A DNA stretch of 64,000 bases from Saccopteryx bilineata. Its lineage: Eukaryota; Chordata; Mammalia; Chiroptera; Emballonuridae. The notes beneath the pieces were generated by a model that saw only the letters and a list, made by a program, of their open reading frames with translations, was not told where the DNA came from and ran no database searches. The position numbers and the translations under genes were made by a program. Shown piece after piece: positions 35,377 through 46,164 of the stretch; positions within the stretch are counted from its first letter, which is position 1, and the number at the start of each line of letters is the position of its first letter. The stretch spans positions 119,807,033 through 119,871,032 of the forward strand of contig NC_089495.1 of NCBI RefSeq assembly GCF_036850765.1, written 5' to 3'.

Positions 35377-36790
35377 TTCTGTTTTTAATTTTATTTAGAA
35401 AATTAAATTTAATGGAGTGACATTGATTAATAAGGGTACGTAGGATTTAAGTAAACATCTCTATAGCATTTGAACTATTGATGATGTTGTGTACCCATCA
35501 CCCAAAGTCAGATCATTTTATGTCACCATATATTTGTCCTTTACTCCCCTCTCCCTCCCCCCTACCCCTGGTGACCACTTCACTTTTATCTATGTTCATG
35601 AGTCTCAGTTTTCTATCCCACCTATGTGTGAAATCATATAGTTCTTAGCTTTTTCTGATTTACTTATCTCACTCAGTATCATGTTCTCAAGTTCCATCCA
35701 TGTTATCATATATGGCAATATGTCATCATTTCTTATGGCTGAGTAGTATTCCATAGTATACAGACTACATCTTTATCCAACCCTCTCTGGAGGGACACTT
35801 TGGTTGTTTCCATGTCTTGGCCACTGTGAATAATGCTGTGATGAACAAGGGGGGTGCACATATCTTTACATAACAATGTTTTGTGGGGTTTTGAGTAGAT
35901 ACCAAGTAGAGGGATTGCTGGGTCATATGGTGGTTCTATTCTTAGTATTTTGAAGAACCACCATACTTTCTTCCGTAATGGCTGTACCAGATTACATTCC
36001 CATCAGCAGTGAATGAGGGTTCCTTTTTCTCCACTGCTTCTCCAACACTTTTTAATTCCTGTCTTCTTGATAATAGGCAATCTAACAGGTGTGGGGTGGT
36101 ATCTCATTGTAGTTTTGATTTTCAGTTCTCAATAGCTAGTGAAGATGAACATCTTTTCATATATCTGTTGGCCATTTGATCATCTTCTTGGGAGAAGTGT
36201 CTGCTCAGGTCCTCTCCCCGTTTTTTAATTGGACTGTTTGCTTATTTGTTACTGAGCTTTGTAAGTTCTTTATATATTTTGGTTACTGACCTCTTATCAG
36301 AGCTGTGTTTATAAATATCATCTCCTATTTTGTTGGCTGTTTTTTTCTTTTGTTGTTGGTTTTTTTGCTGTGCAAAGTTTTTTAGTTTAATATAGTCCGA
36401 TTCATTTAATTTTGCCTTTACTTCTCTTGCCTTTGGGGTCAATTCATAAAATGTTCTCTGTGGCCAAGTTCCATAAGTATAGTAGTATGTCTTCTATATA
36501 ATTTATTGTTTCAAATCTTATATTTTTGTCTTTGATCCATTTTGAATTAATTTTTGTGCAGGGCTACAAGGTGTAGTCAAGTTTCATTCTTTTGCATGTG
36601 GCTTTCCAATTTTCCCAACACCATTTATTAAAGAGGCTTTCTTTTCTCCATTGTGTGTTTTTGGCTCCTATGTCAAAGATTATTTGTCTGTATATATATA
36701 TGATTTTATTTCTAGGCTCTGCATTCTGTTCTATCGGTCTGTGTGTCTGTTTTTCTGCCAATACCATACTGTTTTGATTACCATGACTGT
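35377..36790 (-). mobile_element. 5'-truncated L1, older copy
   Basis: On the minus strand this is the C-terminal third of ORF2 and the 3' UTR. Peptide fragments such as SDKRSVTKIYKELTKLSNK and [19 protein letters not shown] (36242-36442 and 36564-36860) match L1 ORF2. Frames are broken and the 3' UTR text differs from the full-length copy at 37444, so it is a different subfamily. Confidence 0.9.
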
Positions 36791-37427
36791 GTAGTATAAT
36801 TACAATCAGGTAGTTATTCAGAAGCTCACAGAACAGGGAACATCTATTAGGACTCCCCACTCTAACATTTTTATAAATACTTTCTACAAAATGCTAAGTT
36901 CATGAGATAGTCCATGATGAAAGAGTATCATAGTCAAATACATTTAGCAAATGCTTTCTACTTCATCCTTTTTCTAGAGAATCACAAAAGTTTCAGAGTT
37001 CTAAAGAAAAAATACCCTTAATCTAGTATTTCCCATACTCATTTGATCACAGACATTATTTCTCAAGTAACATAAATTAGTATACCCTGTAAATTATCTT
37101 CCAAAGAACATAGTTCATAATGCACAATACAGGATATAATGATGAATTTTTTTGTGCATATGATATTTTTCTTCTGCTGAATTATTTATGAGATAAATCA
37201 AGTACTTCTATTCCACTCTTGAAATTTATTGCCACAGTACTGTCCAAGAAGATAGTAGCATACATTTTTCATTATTGCAACATCACCAAGATAATGATTT
37301 TATTTTATTTTGTTTTAATAATTATTACTATATTGTTGGCCAAACTACGAATTTGGTATACTTTTATTTTTGGCAACCTCAGTCTTACTAAAGGAAGCGG
37401 ATTTAATTCTCAACCTTTTTTTTCCAC
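36791..37427. other. Intron sequence between two L1 copies
   Basis: AT-rich. No gene or repeat family is recognised. Confidence 0.5.
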
Positions 37428-37443
37428 CAAATAATACTTTTTT
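37428..37443. repeat. L1 target-site duplication, left copy
   Basis: caaataatactttttt is identical to 45753-45768 on the other side of the full-length L1. Confidence 0.93.
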
Positions 37444-37594
37444 TATTATTAATTTTACTAGGGTGACATCAATAAATCAGGGTACATATGTTCAAAGAAA
37501 ACATGTCCAGGTTATCTTGTCAATCAATTATGTTGCATACCCATCACCCAAAGTCAGATTGTCCTCCGTCAACTTCTATCTAGTTTTCTTTGTG

Positions 37595-37630
37595 CCCCTT
37601 CCCTCCCCCTTTTCCTCTCCCTAACCCCCC
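37595..37630 (-). other. G-rich tract in the L1 3' UTR
   Basis: The minus strand carries G runs of 6, 3, 5, 3 and 4, a G-quadruplex-type pattern. G-rich 3' UTR tracts are known in mammalian L1s. The L1 tail at 8683 has the same tract at 8879-8920. Confidence 0.85.
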
Positions 37631-37674
37631 ATCCGTAACCACCACACTCTTATCAATGTCTCTTAGTCTAGTTT

Positions 37675-39629
37675 TTATGTCCCACCTACGTATGGAATAA
37701 TGCAGTTCTTGTTTTTTTCTGATTTACTTATTTCACTTTGTATAATGTTATCAAGATCCCACCATTTTGTTGTAAATGATCTGATGTCATCATTTTTTAT
37801 ACCCGAGTAGTATTCCATAGTGTATATGTGCCACATCTTCTTTATCCAGTCTTCTATTGAAGGGCTTTTTGGTTGTTTCCATGTCCTGGCCACTGTGAAC
37901 AATGCTGCAATGAACATGGGGATACATGTGTTTTTACGTATCAATGTTTCTGAGTTTTGGGGGTATATACCCAGTAGAGGGATTGCTGGGTCATAACGTA
38001 GTTCTATTTTCATTTTTTTGAGGAACCACCATACTTGCTTCCATAATGGCTGTACTACTTTACATTCCCACCAACAGTGAATGAGGGTTCCCTTTTCTCC
38101 ACAGCCTCTCTAACATTTGCTATTACCTATCTTGTTAATAATAGCTAATCTAACAGGTATGAGGTGGTATCTCATTGCAGTTTTGATTTGTATTTCCCTA
38201 ATAACTAATGAAGATGAGCATCTTTTCATATATCTCTTGGCCATTTGTATTTCTTCCTGAGAGAAGTGTCCGTTCATATCCTCTTCCCATTTTTTTATTG
38301 GATAGTTTGTTGTTGAGTTTTATGAGTTCTTTGTATATTTTGGATATTAGACCCTTATCTGAGCTGTTGTTTGAAAATATCATTTCCCATTTAGTTGGCT
38401 GTCTATTTATTTTGTTGTCAGTTTCTCTTGCTGAGCAAAAACTACTTAGTCTGATCTAGTCCCATTCATTTATTTTTGCCTTCACTACCCTTGCCTTTGG
38501 AGTGAAATTCATAAAATGCTCTTTAAAACCAAGGTCCATGAGTTTAGAACATATGTCTTCTATGTACTTTATTGTTTCAGGTCTTATATTTAGGTCTTTG
38601 ATCCATTCTGAATTAATTTTAGTACAAGGGGACAAACTGTAGTCGAGTTTCATTCTTTTACATGTGGCTTTCCAGTTTTCCCAGCACCATTTGTTGAAGA
38701 GGCTTTCTTTTCTCCATTGTGTTTTGTTGGCCCCTTTATCAAAAATTATTTGACCATATATATGTGGTTTTATTTATGGACTTTCTATTCTGTTTCATTG
38801 GTCTGAATGTCTATTTTTCTGCCAATACCATGCTGTTTTGATTGTCGTGGCCCTATAATATAGTTTGAAGTCAAGTATTGTAATGCCCCCAGCTTCATTC
38901 TTTTTCTTTAGGATTGCTTTGGCTATTCGGGGTTTTTTATAGTTCCATATAAATCTGATGATTTTTTTGTTCCATTTCTCTAAAAAAAGTCATAGGAATT
39001 TTGATGGGGATTGCATTAAATTTGTATATTGCTTTGGGTAATATGGCCATCTTGATTATATTTATTCTTCCTATCCAAGAGCAAGGAATATTTTTCCATC
39101 TCATTGTATCTTTTTTGATTTCCCTTAACAATGATTTGTAGTTTTCATTATATAAGTCTTTTACATTCTTTGTTATGTTTATTCCTAGGTATTTTATTTT
39201 TTTTGTTGCAGATGACTGCAACACAAAAGGGGATTATTTATTTGAGTTCATTCTCAAATGTTTCATTGTTGGCATATAGAGAGGCTATGGACTTTTGTAT
39301 GTTAATTTTGTATCCTGAGACCTTACTATATTGGATTATTGTTTCTAGTAGCCTTTCGGCAGATGGGGTTTTCAATGTATAGGATCATATCATCTGCAAA
39401 AAGTTTACTTCCTCTTTTCTGATATGGATGCCTTTTATTTCTTTGTCTTCTCTGATTGCTCTGGCTAGAACCTCTAGTACCACATTAAATAAGAGTGAGG
39501 AGAGTGGACAACTCTATCTTGTTCCTGATTTAAGGGGGAAAGCCTTCAGTTTTGTGCCATTTAATATGATGTTAGCTGATGGTTTATCATACATGGCCTT
39601 TATCATGTTGACATATTTTCCTTCTATAC

Positions 39630-39683
<54 letters not shown>

Positions 39684-41930
39684 CATTTTTCTGAAGCTGG
39701 AAACGGGGAGAGACAGTCAGACAGACTCCCGCATGCGCCCGACTGGGATCCACCCGGCACGCCCACCAGGGGCGATGCTCTGCCCACCAGGGGGCGATGC
39801 TGTGCCCATCCTGGGCGTCGCCATGTCGCGACCAGAGCCACTCCAGCACCTGAGGTAGAGGCCACAGAGCCATCCCCAGCGCCCCGGCCATCTTTGCTCC
39901 AATGGAGCCTTGGCTGCGGGAGGGGAAGAGAGAGACAGAGAGGAAAGCGCGGCGGAGGGGTGGAGAAGCAAATGGGCGCTTCTCCTGTGTGCCCTGGCCG
40001 GGAATCGAACCCGGGTCCTCCGCACGCTAGGCCGACGCTCTACCGCTGAGCCAACCGGCCAGGGCTCTATACCCATTTTGTTGAGAGTCTTAAACATAAA
40101 ATTGTGTTGTATTTTATCGAATGCCTTTTCTGCGTCTATTGATAAGATCATGTGGTTTTTGTTCTTTGTTTTGTTGATATGGTGTATTACGTTAACTGTT
40201 TTATGTATGTTGAACCATCCTTGATATTCTGGGATGAATCCCACTTGATCATGATGTATTATTTTTTTAATATATTGTTGTATTCGATTTGCTAGTATTT
40301 TGTTTAGTATCTTAGCATCTGTATTCATTAGAGATATTGGTCTGTAGTTTTCTTTCTTTGTGCTGTCCTTGCCCGGTTTGGTATGAGGGTTATGTTGGCC
40401 TCATAAAATGTGTTTGGAAGTATTGCTTCTTCTTCAATTATTTGGAAGACTTTGAGTAGAATGGGGACCAAATCTTCTTTGAATGTTTGATAAAATTCAC
40501 TAGTATAACTGTCTGGGCCTGGACTTTTATTTTTGGGGAGGTTTTTAATAGTTTTTCTATTTCTTCCCTACTAATTGGTCTGTTTAGGCTTTCTGCTTCT
40601 TCTTGACTCAGTCTAGGAAGGTTGTATTGTTCTAGGAATTTATCCATTTCTTCTAGATTGTTGAATTTAGTGGCATAAAGTTTTTCATAGTATTCTACAA
40701 TAATTCTTTGTATATCTATGATGTTCGTGGTGATATCTCCTCTTTCATTTTGGATTTTGTTTATATGAGTTCTTTCTCTTTTTTCCTTGGTAATTCTTGC
40801 CAAGGGTTTGTCAATTTTGTTGATCTTTTCAAAGAACCAGCTCCTTGTTCTATTAATTTTTTCTATAGTTTTTCTGTTCTCTATTTCATTTATTTCTACT
40901 CTGATTTTTATTATCTCCTTTCTTCGGCTGGTTTTGGGTTGTCTTTGTTCTTCTTTTTCCAGTTTCTTAAGGTGTGAAGATAAGTGATTCACTTGGGCTC
41001 TCTCTTGTTTTTTCATATAGACCTGAAGTGATATGAACTTCCTCTTATCACTGCTTTTGCTGCATCCCATAGATTCTGATATGTCGTATTGTCATTTTCA
41101 TTTCTCTGTATATATCTTTTGATCTCTGCACTTATTTCTTCTTTGGCCCATTCATTTTTTAAAAGTATATTATTTAGTTTCCACATTTTTGTGGAGGTTT
41201 TTTCCTCTTTTTTGCAGTTGAATTCTAGTTTCAAGGCTTTATGATCATAAAATATGCTTGGTACAACTTCCATTTTTCTGAATTTGCTGATGTTGTTTTT
41301 GTGGCCCAACATATGGTCAATTCTTGAAAATGATCCATGTACACTGGAGAAAAATGTATACTCTGTCTCTTTGGGATGAAATGTCCTGTAGATGTCTATC
41401 ATATCCAGGTGCTCTAGTGTTTTTGTTTAAGGCCAATATATCTTTATTGATTCTCTGTTTGGATGGCCGATCTAGAGCCGTCAGCGGTGTATTGAGGTCT
41501 CCAAGTATGATTGTGTTTTTGTCAGTTTTTGTTTTAAGATCAATAAGTAGCTGTCTTATATATTTTGGTGCTCCTTGGTTTGGTGCATATATATTAAGAA
41601 TTGTTATGTCTTCTTGATTCAGTGTCCCCTTAGCCATTATGAAATGGCCATTTTTGTCTCTGAGTACTTTTCCTGTCTTGTAGTCAGCATTATCAGATAT
41701 GAGTATTGCTACGCCTGCTTTTTTTTGGATGTTATTTGCTTGGAGTATTGTTTTCCAGCCTTTCACTTTGAATTTGTTTTTATCCTTGTTGCTTAGATGA
41801 GTTACTTATAGGCAGCATACAGTTGGATTTTTTTTTTAATCCATTCTGCTACTCTGTGATTTTTTATTGGTGAGTTTAATCCGTTTACATTTAGTGTAAT
41901 TATTGACATTTGTGAGTTCCCTATTGCCAT
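37675..41930 (-). pseudogene. L1 ORF2 (endonuclease-reverse transcriptase), broken and SINE-interrupted
   Basis: From ATG at 41930 to TAA at 37675 it covers about 1,270 codons once the SINE is discounted, close to human ORF2p (1,275). Endonuclease motifs are readable: SIITLNVNGLNSPIK at the start, IILGDLNTPLTALDR near 41470-41515 and [10 protein letters not shown] near 41310. Reverse transcriptase text includes [10 protein letters not shown] (about 40120) and a FADD active-site motif at 39389-39400. The C-terminal region holds the usual DPAIPLLGIYP and EDWIKKMWHIYTMEYY. Breaks: a shift at an A-run with stop codons near 41800-41820, shifts near 41400, 41040 and 40440, a one-base loss just before FADD, and the nested SINE (39637-40065). 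Confidence 0.93.
39623..40079 (-). mobile_element. Young full-length long SINE nested in L1 ORF2
   Basis: The SINE body is 39637-40065 on the minus strand, with a poly(A) tail of about 45 bases (the + strand T run to about 39683). The target duplication tctatacccatttt is exact at 39623-39636 and 40066-40079. A box complement is at 40043-40053 and B box complement at 40001-40011. An 11-bp perfect inverted repeat, gccctggccgg / ccggccagggc (39991-40001 and 40055-40065), bounds the tRNA-like head. The long tail and exact duplication mark it as recent; it postdates the L1. Confidence 0.96.
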
Positions 41931-42133
41931 TTTATACATTTCTTTCTGTTAGTTTTGTGTCTTGTTTGATTCTTCTCTTTCATTTTTCTATCTTTTGTTT
42001 TTGTTTGGTTGTATTGTATACATGTTTCCTCTGTTGCTATCTTTTTTAAATCATGTGCTTCTGTGGTGGTTTTTTCAATGGTGGTTACCTTTAAGTAATG
42101 AAAAGGGTTCCTACTCTGTTCATTGTAGTGCAC
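41921..42133 (-). other. Small basic ORF bridging ORF1 and ORF2 of the L1
   Basis: A 70-codon frame lies in the long ORF1-ORF2 spacer. Its stop codon overlaps the start of ORF2 (ATGGCAATAG, with the ORF2 ATG at 41930 and this TAG ending at 41921). The peptide is rich in Lys, Thr and Gln. Whether it is translated is unknown; it may be a chance frame. Confidence 0.5.
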
Positions 42134-42257
42134 TATATTGTGAGTACTTTTGCACTCTCTCGTTCTTTGCTACTGTTAATCTCCATCCTCTCCCCCTTTT
42201 TTGTTGTTGTTGTTGTCACAGTTTAAATTTGGTTTTATTGTGTTCTTGGTGGAGCTT

Positions 42258-43253
42258 TTACTTGTGGTCTTGTTTTGTTTTGTTATTTGTATCTGGTTGG
42301 AGAACCCCCTTTAGTAATTTCTGGAGTGGGGTTTTTCTGATAATAAATTCCCTCATCTTTTCTGTATCTGTGATTGTTTTTATTTCTCCTTCATATTTGA
42401 TGGATAGCTTTGTTGGGTATAGTATTCATGGCTGAAAATTCCTCTCTTTTAGGACTTTAAATATTGGGGTCCACTCTCTTCTAGCTTGTAGAGTTTCTGT
42501 TGAGAAATCTGATGATAATCTAATGGACTTTCCTTTATATGTTGTATTCTTCTTTTCCCTGGCTTCCTTGAGAATTTTTTGTTTGTCATTGATTTGTGCC
42601 AATTTCATTATGATGTGCCTTGGAGTAGGTTTGTTGGGGTTAAGAAAACTCAGAGTTCTGTTTGCTTCTTGAATTTGAGGCTTTAGTTCTTTCCACAGGC
42701 TTGGGAAGTTCTCATCTATTATTTGTTTGAATATGTTCTCCATTCTATTTTCTCTCTCTTCTCCCTCTGATATACCTATTATTCTTATGTTATTTTTTTT
42801 GATGGAGTCAGACAATTCCTGTAGGGCTTTCTCATTTTTTTAAATTTTTGAGTCTCTTTCTTCTTCTTTCTGTTGTGCCTCAAGTTGCTTGTCTTCTATT
42901 TCACTAATCCTCTCTTCTATCTGGCCTGTTCTATTAGCTAAGCTTGTTACCTCATTTTTCAGCTTGTGAATTGAGTTTTTCATCTCTATTTGATTTGTTT
43001 TTATAGTTTCAATTTTCTTGGTAATATATTCTTTGTGTTCATTGAGTTGTTTTCTGAGCTCCCTAAATTGCCTTTCTGTGTTTTCTTGTATATCTCTGAA
43101 TATTTTTAAGATTTCTATTTTAAATTCTCTGTCATTTAGCTCCAAGGTTTCCAATATATTAAATTTTTTCTCCATAGATTTTTCCTCATCTATCTGTGCT
43201 ACCTCTCTTTCTTTTGTATCCATGATATTTGATTTCCTTTTCCTTAATGGCAT
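42258..43253 (-). pseudogene. L1 ORF1 (RNA-binding chaperone), two nonsense codons
   Basis: From ATG at 43253 the frame runs 331 codons to TAA at 42258-42260, close to the 338 of human ORF1p. It has no frameshift and only two internal stops: TAA at codon 138 (42840-42842) and TGA at codon 276 (42426-42428). Residues about 30-135 are charged, heptad-like and coiled-coil-like (FRELRKQLNEHKEYITKKIE). Residues after about 145 match the L1 RRM (IRIIGISEGEE), and SSDFSTETLQARREW is the hallmark of the C-terminal domain. The protein normally trimerises and coats L1 RNA. The TGA could come from CpG decay of an arginine codon (inference). Confidence 0.93.
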
Positions 43254-45752
43254 CTGAGGGTGGTTTTTTTGATAGTATTAATGAGACTTAATAAAGAATA
43301 AAAAGTTAAAAAAATAAAAATAAAAAAGAATAAAAATAATTATTATTCCCTCCCCTTTTTTTTTCCTCTCCTCTCCTCTCCCCTCCTTCTTGAGAAAATC
43401 TTGTGGTGAACTGTGAATTATATTGTGCTAAATAGAACAAAAACTACCTATAATGGAGGGCCTGAGTTGGGGAGAAGTGATAAAGGGGCAAAAAAGGGGG
43501 TATGGACCCACAAAATGCAAAAAAGGAAAAAATTTTTGTCAAGAATAAAATGATTTGCTATTAGGTTATGGTTGACTAAGAGATATAATGAGAGGAATAA
43601 GAAGGAAACAGGAAAAGGGGGAAAAAATTTAAAAATTACTGTTGTATTTAGTGGAGCAAGAACAAGATGAAATGGAGAGCCAGGGTTGGGAGCACTGTTT
43701 GTGAGTTAAAAAAGCAAAGTAAAAAAACCCCAAAGCGCCACAAAGAAAAATTTGAGTCTCAGATAAAAGAATTTGTGATTTAGGATTGAATGAGAGGAAA
43801 AGTAAAGGAGAAAAGAAGAAACTAATATAGAGGGAGAAAAAAGAAAGAGGAAAACACAAAATGAAGAAAAAGGAATAAAAGGAGAGAGAGAGAGTTAAGG
43901 GTTTGGAAGTGCAACTCTCATAGAGAGAAAGGAAGAAGAAAGAAAAAATAGTGGGAGATGTAACACTTATGGGTAGTTTAGTTCAAGGAGAGGAGAGAGT
44001 AAGACCGGCAGAGAATTAAACGACCAAATTGGAAGAGGAAGAAAATAATCAAGACAAGAAGATAAGAGAAACAAACGAACAAATATAATAAAATGGGATA
44101 GGTTATAAAGTCTGTGGATTATTCTTGATTTTGAGAGGTTATCTTCTTGCTTTTTCTTTTCTCTCCCTCTTCCTGGTTGGTAACTCTGTACCCCGGGTTC
44201 TGCCCCTGTGGCATGCTTAGGTAGAGGTTTGCAGTTGATAAGTCTCTATGAGGATGTCATATATTGGGCTTCAATCTCGTTGGCAGTTGAGGCCATTAGC
44301 ATTTGCAGACTCCGCCAATGAGAGAGTCCATGTTCCTGGAGCCTCTCTCCTAGTCTTTCCTTCCTGAACTAGTAGCCTGATGATCCAGCTATGGGGTTGC
44401 TGCTGCCTCCACCTGGAGAATAAGAGGCTCAAGGAGCTGGCAAATCCCCACTCTATTCCCACTCAGCACAGGGCTCTGGGTAAGGCTCAGTCAGTCAGAG
44501 CCCCTAGCATAATCAGGCGGGTCTTCAGCCCACACAAAGACCTCTGACTGTGCCCCTCTGTCCGAGAACACAGGCGCCCACTCTCGCCCACTATCTGCAT
44601 TCGCTGACCACGATATTCGGCCAGCCGCCTCTCACTCCCGTTGAGGCACCCCGCCTGCACGGAAAAGTTCCAGCCTAGCGAGTTTCGCTCCCACTCAGTC
44701 CCTGCACGCTGCTTTTCGGGTCGCAGGGGCGACCTCAAGACTCCGGTTTCGGCCCACAGAAAGGCCTCTGACTCTGGCCTTCTGTCCAAAAACATGGGGA
44801 ATCTCTCGCCCACTCTCTGCGCTCGCCACCAGGATATCAGGCCAGCTGCCTCTAACTCCGAGTGAGGCGCCCCTCCTGCACAGAAAAGTTCGAGCATAGG
44901 GAATTTCGCTCCTGCTCCCTCCCCATGCACTGCTTTTCGGGGCGCAGGGGCGACCCCAAGACTCTGGTTTTGGCCCTCACAAGGGCCTCTGACTCTGCCC
45001 CTCTGTCCGGGAACACAGGCGCCCACTCCCGGGGGAATCTCTCGCCCACTATCCACGCTCGCCAACAAGGATATCAGGCCAGCAGCCTCTCACTCCGAGT
45101 GAAGCGCCCCGCCCGCATGGAAAAGTTCAAGCATAGGAAATTTTGCTCCCACTCACTCTCCATGTGCTGCTTTTCGGGGTGCAGGGGCGACCCTGAGACA
45201 CTGGTTTTGGCCCACACAAAGGCCTCTGACTCTGCCCCTCTGTCAGGGAACATGGGCGCCCACTCCCGGGGCTCTAGGAGGAATCTCTCTCCCACTATCT
45301 GCATGCACCAACCAGGAGATCGGGGTGGATGGCTGTCCCAAGTGCCTTTCTTTGTCTGGATTTGGTGTGAGCGTTAGCTTGTGTTGACTGGGTTGCCACA
45401 AGCACAGTTTTTCCTCGGCTTGGATGTCCATGCCACAGCCTATTCAGACGTTTGTGCTGCAGTCTGGTTCTATTCACACCCTATGCCCGCCTTAGTTCCT
45501 ATACTCTCAGTTCCCAGTGAAAGCAGCCCTTATTTAGGTTAGTGAGGAAGGCGGAGTGTTTCTTCCTCCTTATTGCCTTCAGGGTTGATTATATATTTAG
45601 TCAATTTTTCGCTTGATCATACCTTCGCGTTTAGTGTGGAACTTCTGGAGGCTCCAAGGAGAGATTTTTCTGTCTCTGGTTGAAGATCTTGTTGAATTTT
45701 GGGGGAAATTTATTGGTATCACTCCTTATGGCGCCATTTCTCTGACGTCACT
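43254..45752 (-). promoter_or_regulatory. L1 5' UTR / internal promoter region
   Basis: The 5' UTR is about 2.5 kb, against roughly 0.9 kb in human L1. The first bases of the sense strand carry a full CRE-like TGACGTCA (45743-45750) and a YY1-like GAAATGGCGCC (45730-45740). The outer 430 bp is single-copy, then comes the GC- and CpG-rich monomer array (about 44510-45320). A pyrimidine-rich stretch follows on the sense strand (purine-rich on +, about 43290-44110) leading to ORF1. Confidence 0.85.
44510..45320 (-). repeat. Tandem monomer array in the L1 5' UTR
   Basis: The word cctctgact recurs at 44541, 44765, 44986 and 45223 (spacings 224, 221 and 237), and tgcttttcgg at 44710, 44931 and 45168. 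There are about three full units plus a partial one, diverged from each other by point changes and by one indel of about 16-20 bp (a gcccactcccgggg segment). GC- and CpG-rich. The open frames here on both strands follow from the base composition. Confidence 0.92.
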
Positions 45753-45768
45753 CAAATAATACTTTTTT
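45753..45768. repeat. L1 target-site duplication, right copy
   Basis: caaataatactttttt, identical to 37428-37443. Confidence 0.93.
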
Positions 45769-46164
45769 AAAGACCCTATTCTCATTTGTGACTGATGCAT
45801 AACAACAAATGCAGTTTGTATGCTAGATGGACTGAGACTTTCTTTAGATCATTGTAAAAATGTTAAATATGGGCTCTATTATAATGCTTAACATTTGTGG
45901 TCAAACTATAGTTAATATCTTTCTTTCAAAGTTGCATAATTGTAGAGTATTTAAATTCTTATTTATGCAACGATTTAATAATATCAGGAGAAATGACAGT
46001 CTTATCTGTGGTCTGTCAGTAACCAAAGTATCTTATGTTGACTAACTACAGGTTTATCCAGATTTACTAAAGATAAAACAGAAATAACTGACAGAATAAA
46101 GCTAGGTCTATAAAGAGAGCAAAAACACAAGAAGCAATTTCCCTTTTATTGTATCATTATTAGC
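45769..46164. other. Intron sequence between L1 copies
   Basis: AT-rich. No recognised element. Confidence 0.5.

Larger units (their letters stand above)
37444..45752 (-). mobile_element. Full-length L1 retrotransposon with nested SINE
   Basis: The minus-strand element is 8,309 bp, about 7.9 kb without the SINE that later landed in it. In sense order: a 5' UTR of about 2.5 kb (45752-43254) with a monomer array, ORF1 (43253-42258), a 327-nt spacer, ORF2 (41930-37675) and a 3' UTR with a G-rich tract, ending at the A-rich terminus near 37444. A 16-bp target duplication flanks it, so it is one complete insertion. ORF1 has two stop codons and ORF2 several breaks, so it cannot move by itself. It is inserted antisense to FREM2. 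Confidence 0.95.

Noticed and set aside
39633..39683. T run of about 50 as a terminator or assembly gap
   Set aside because: It is the poly(A) tail of the nested minus-strand SINE.
40000..40065. Possible true tRNA gene
   Set aside because: The tRNA-like fold is the head of a SINE followed by SINE body, poly(A) and target duplication; extra bases sit between acceptor and D arms.
39717..40328. 203-codon minus-strand ORF
   Set aside because: It is a chance fusion of L1 reverse-transcriptase text with the nested SINE.
44487..45477. Overlapping ORFs up to 193 codons on both strands
   Set aside because: They are the GC-rich monomer array of the L1 5' UTR; both strands and repeated units give open frames by composition.
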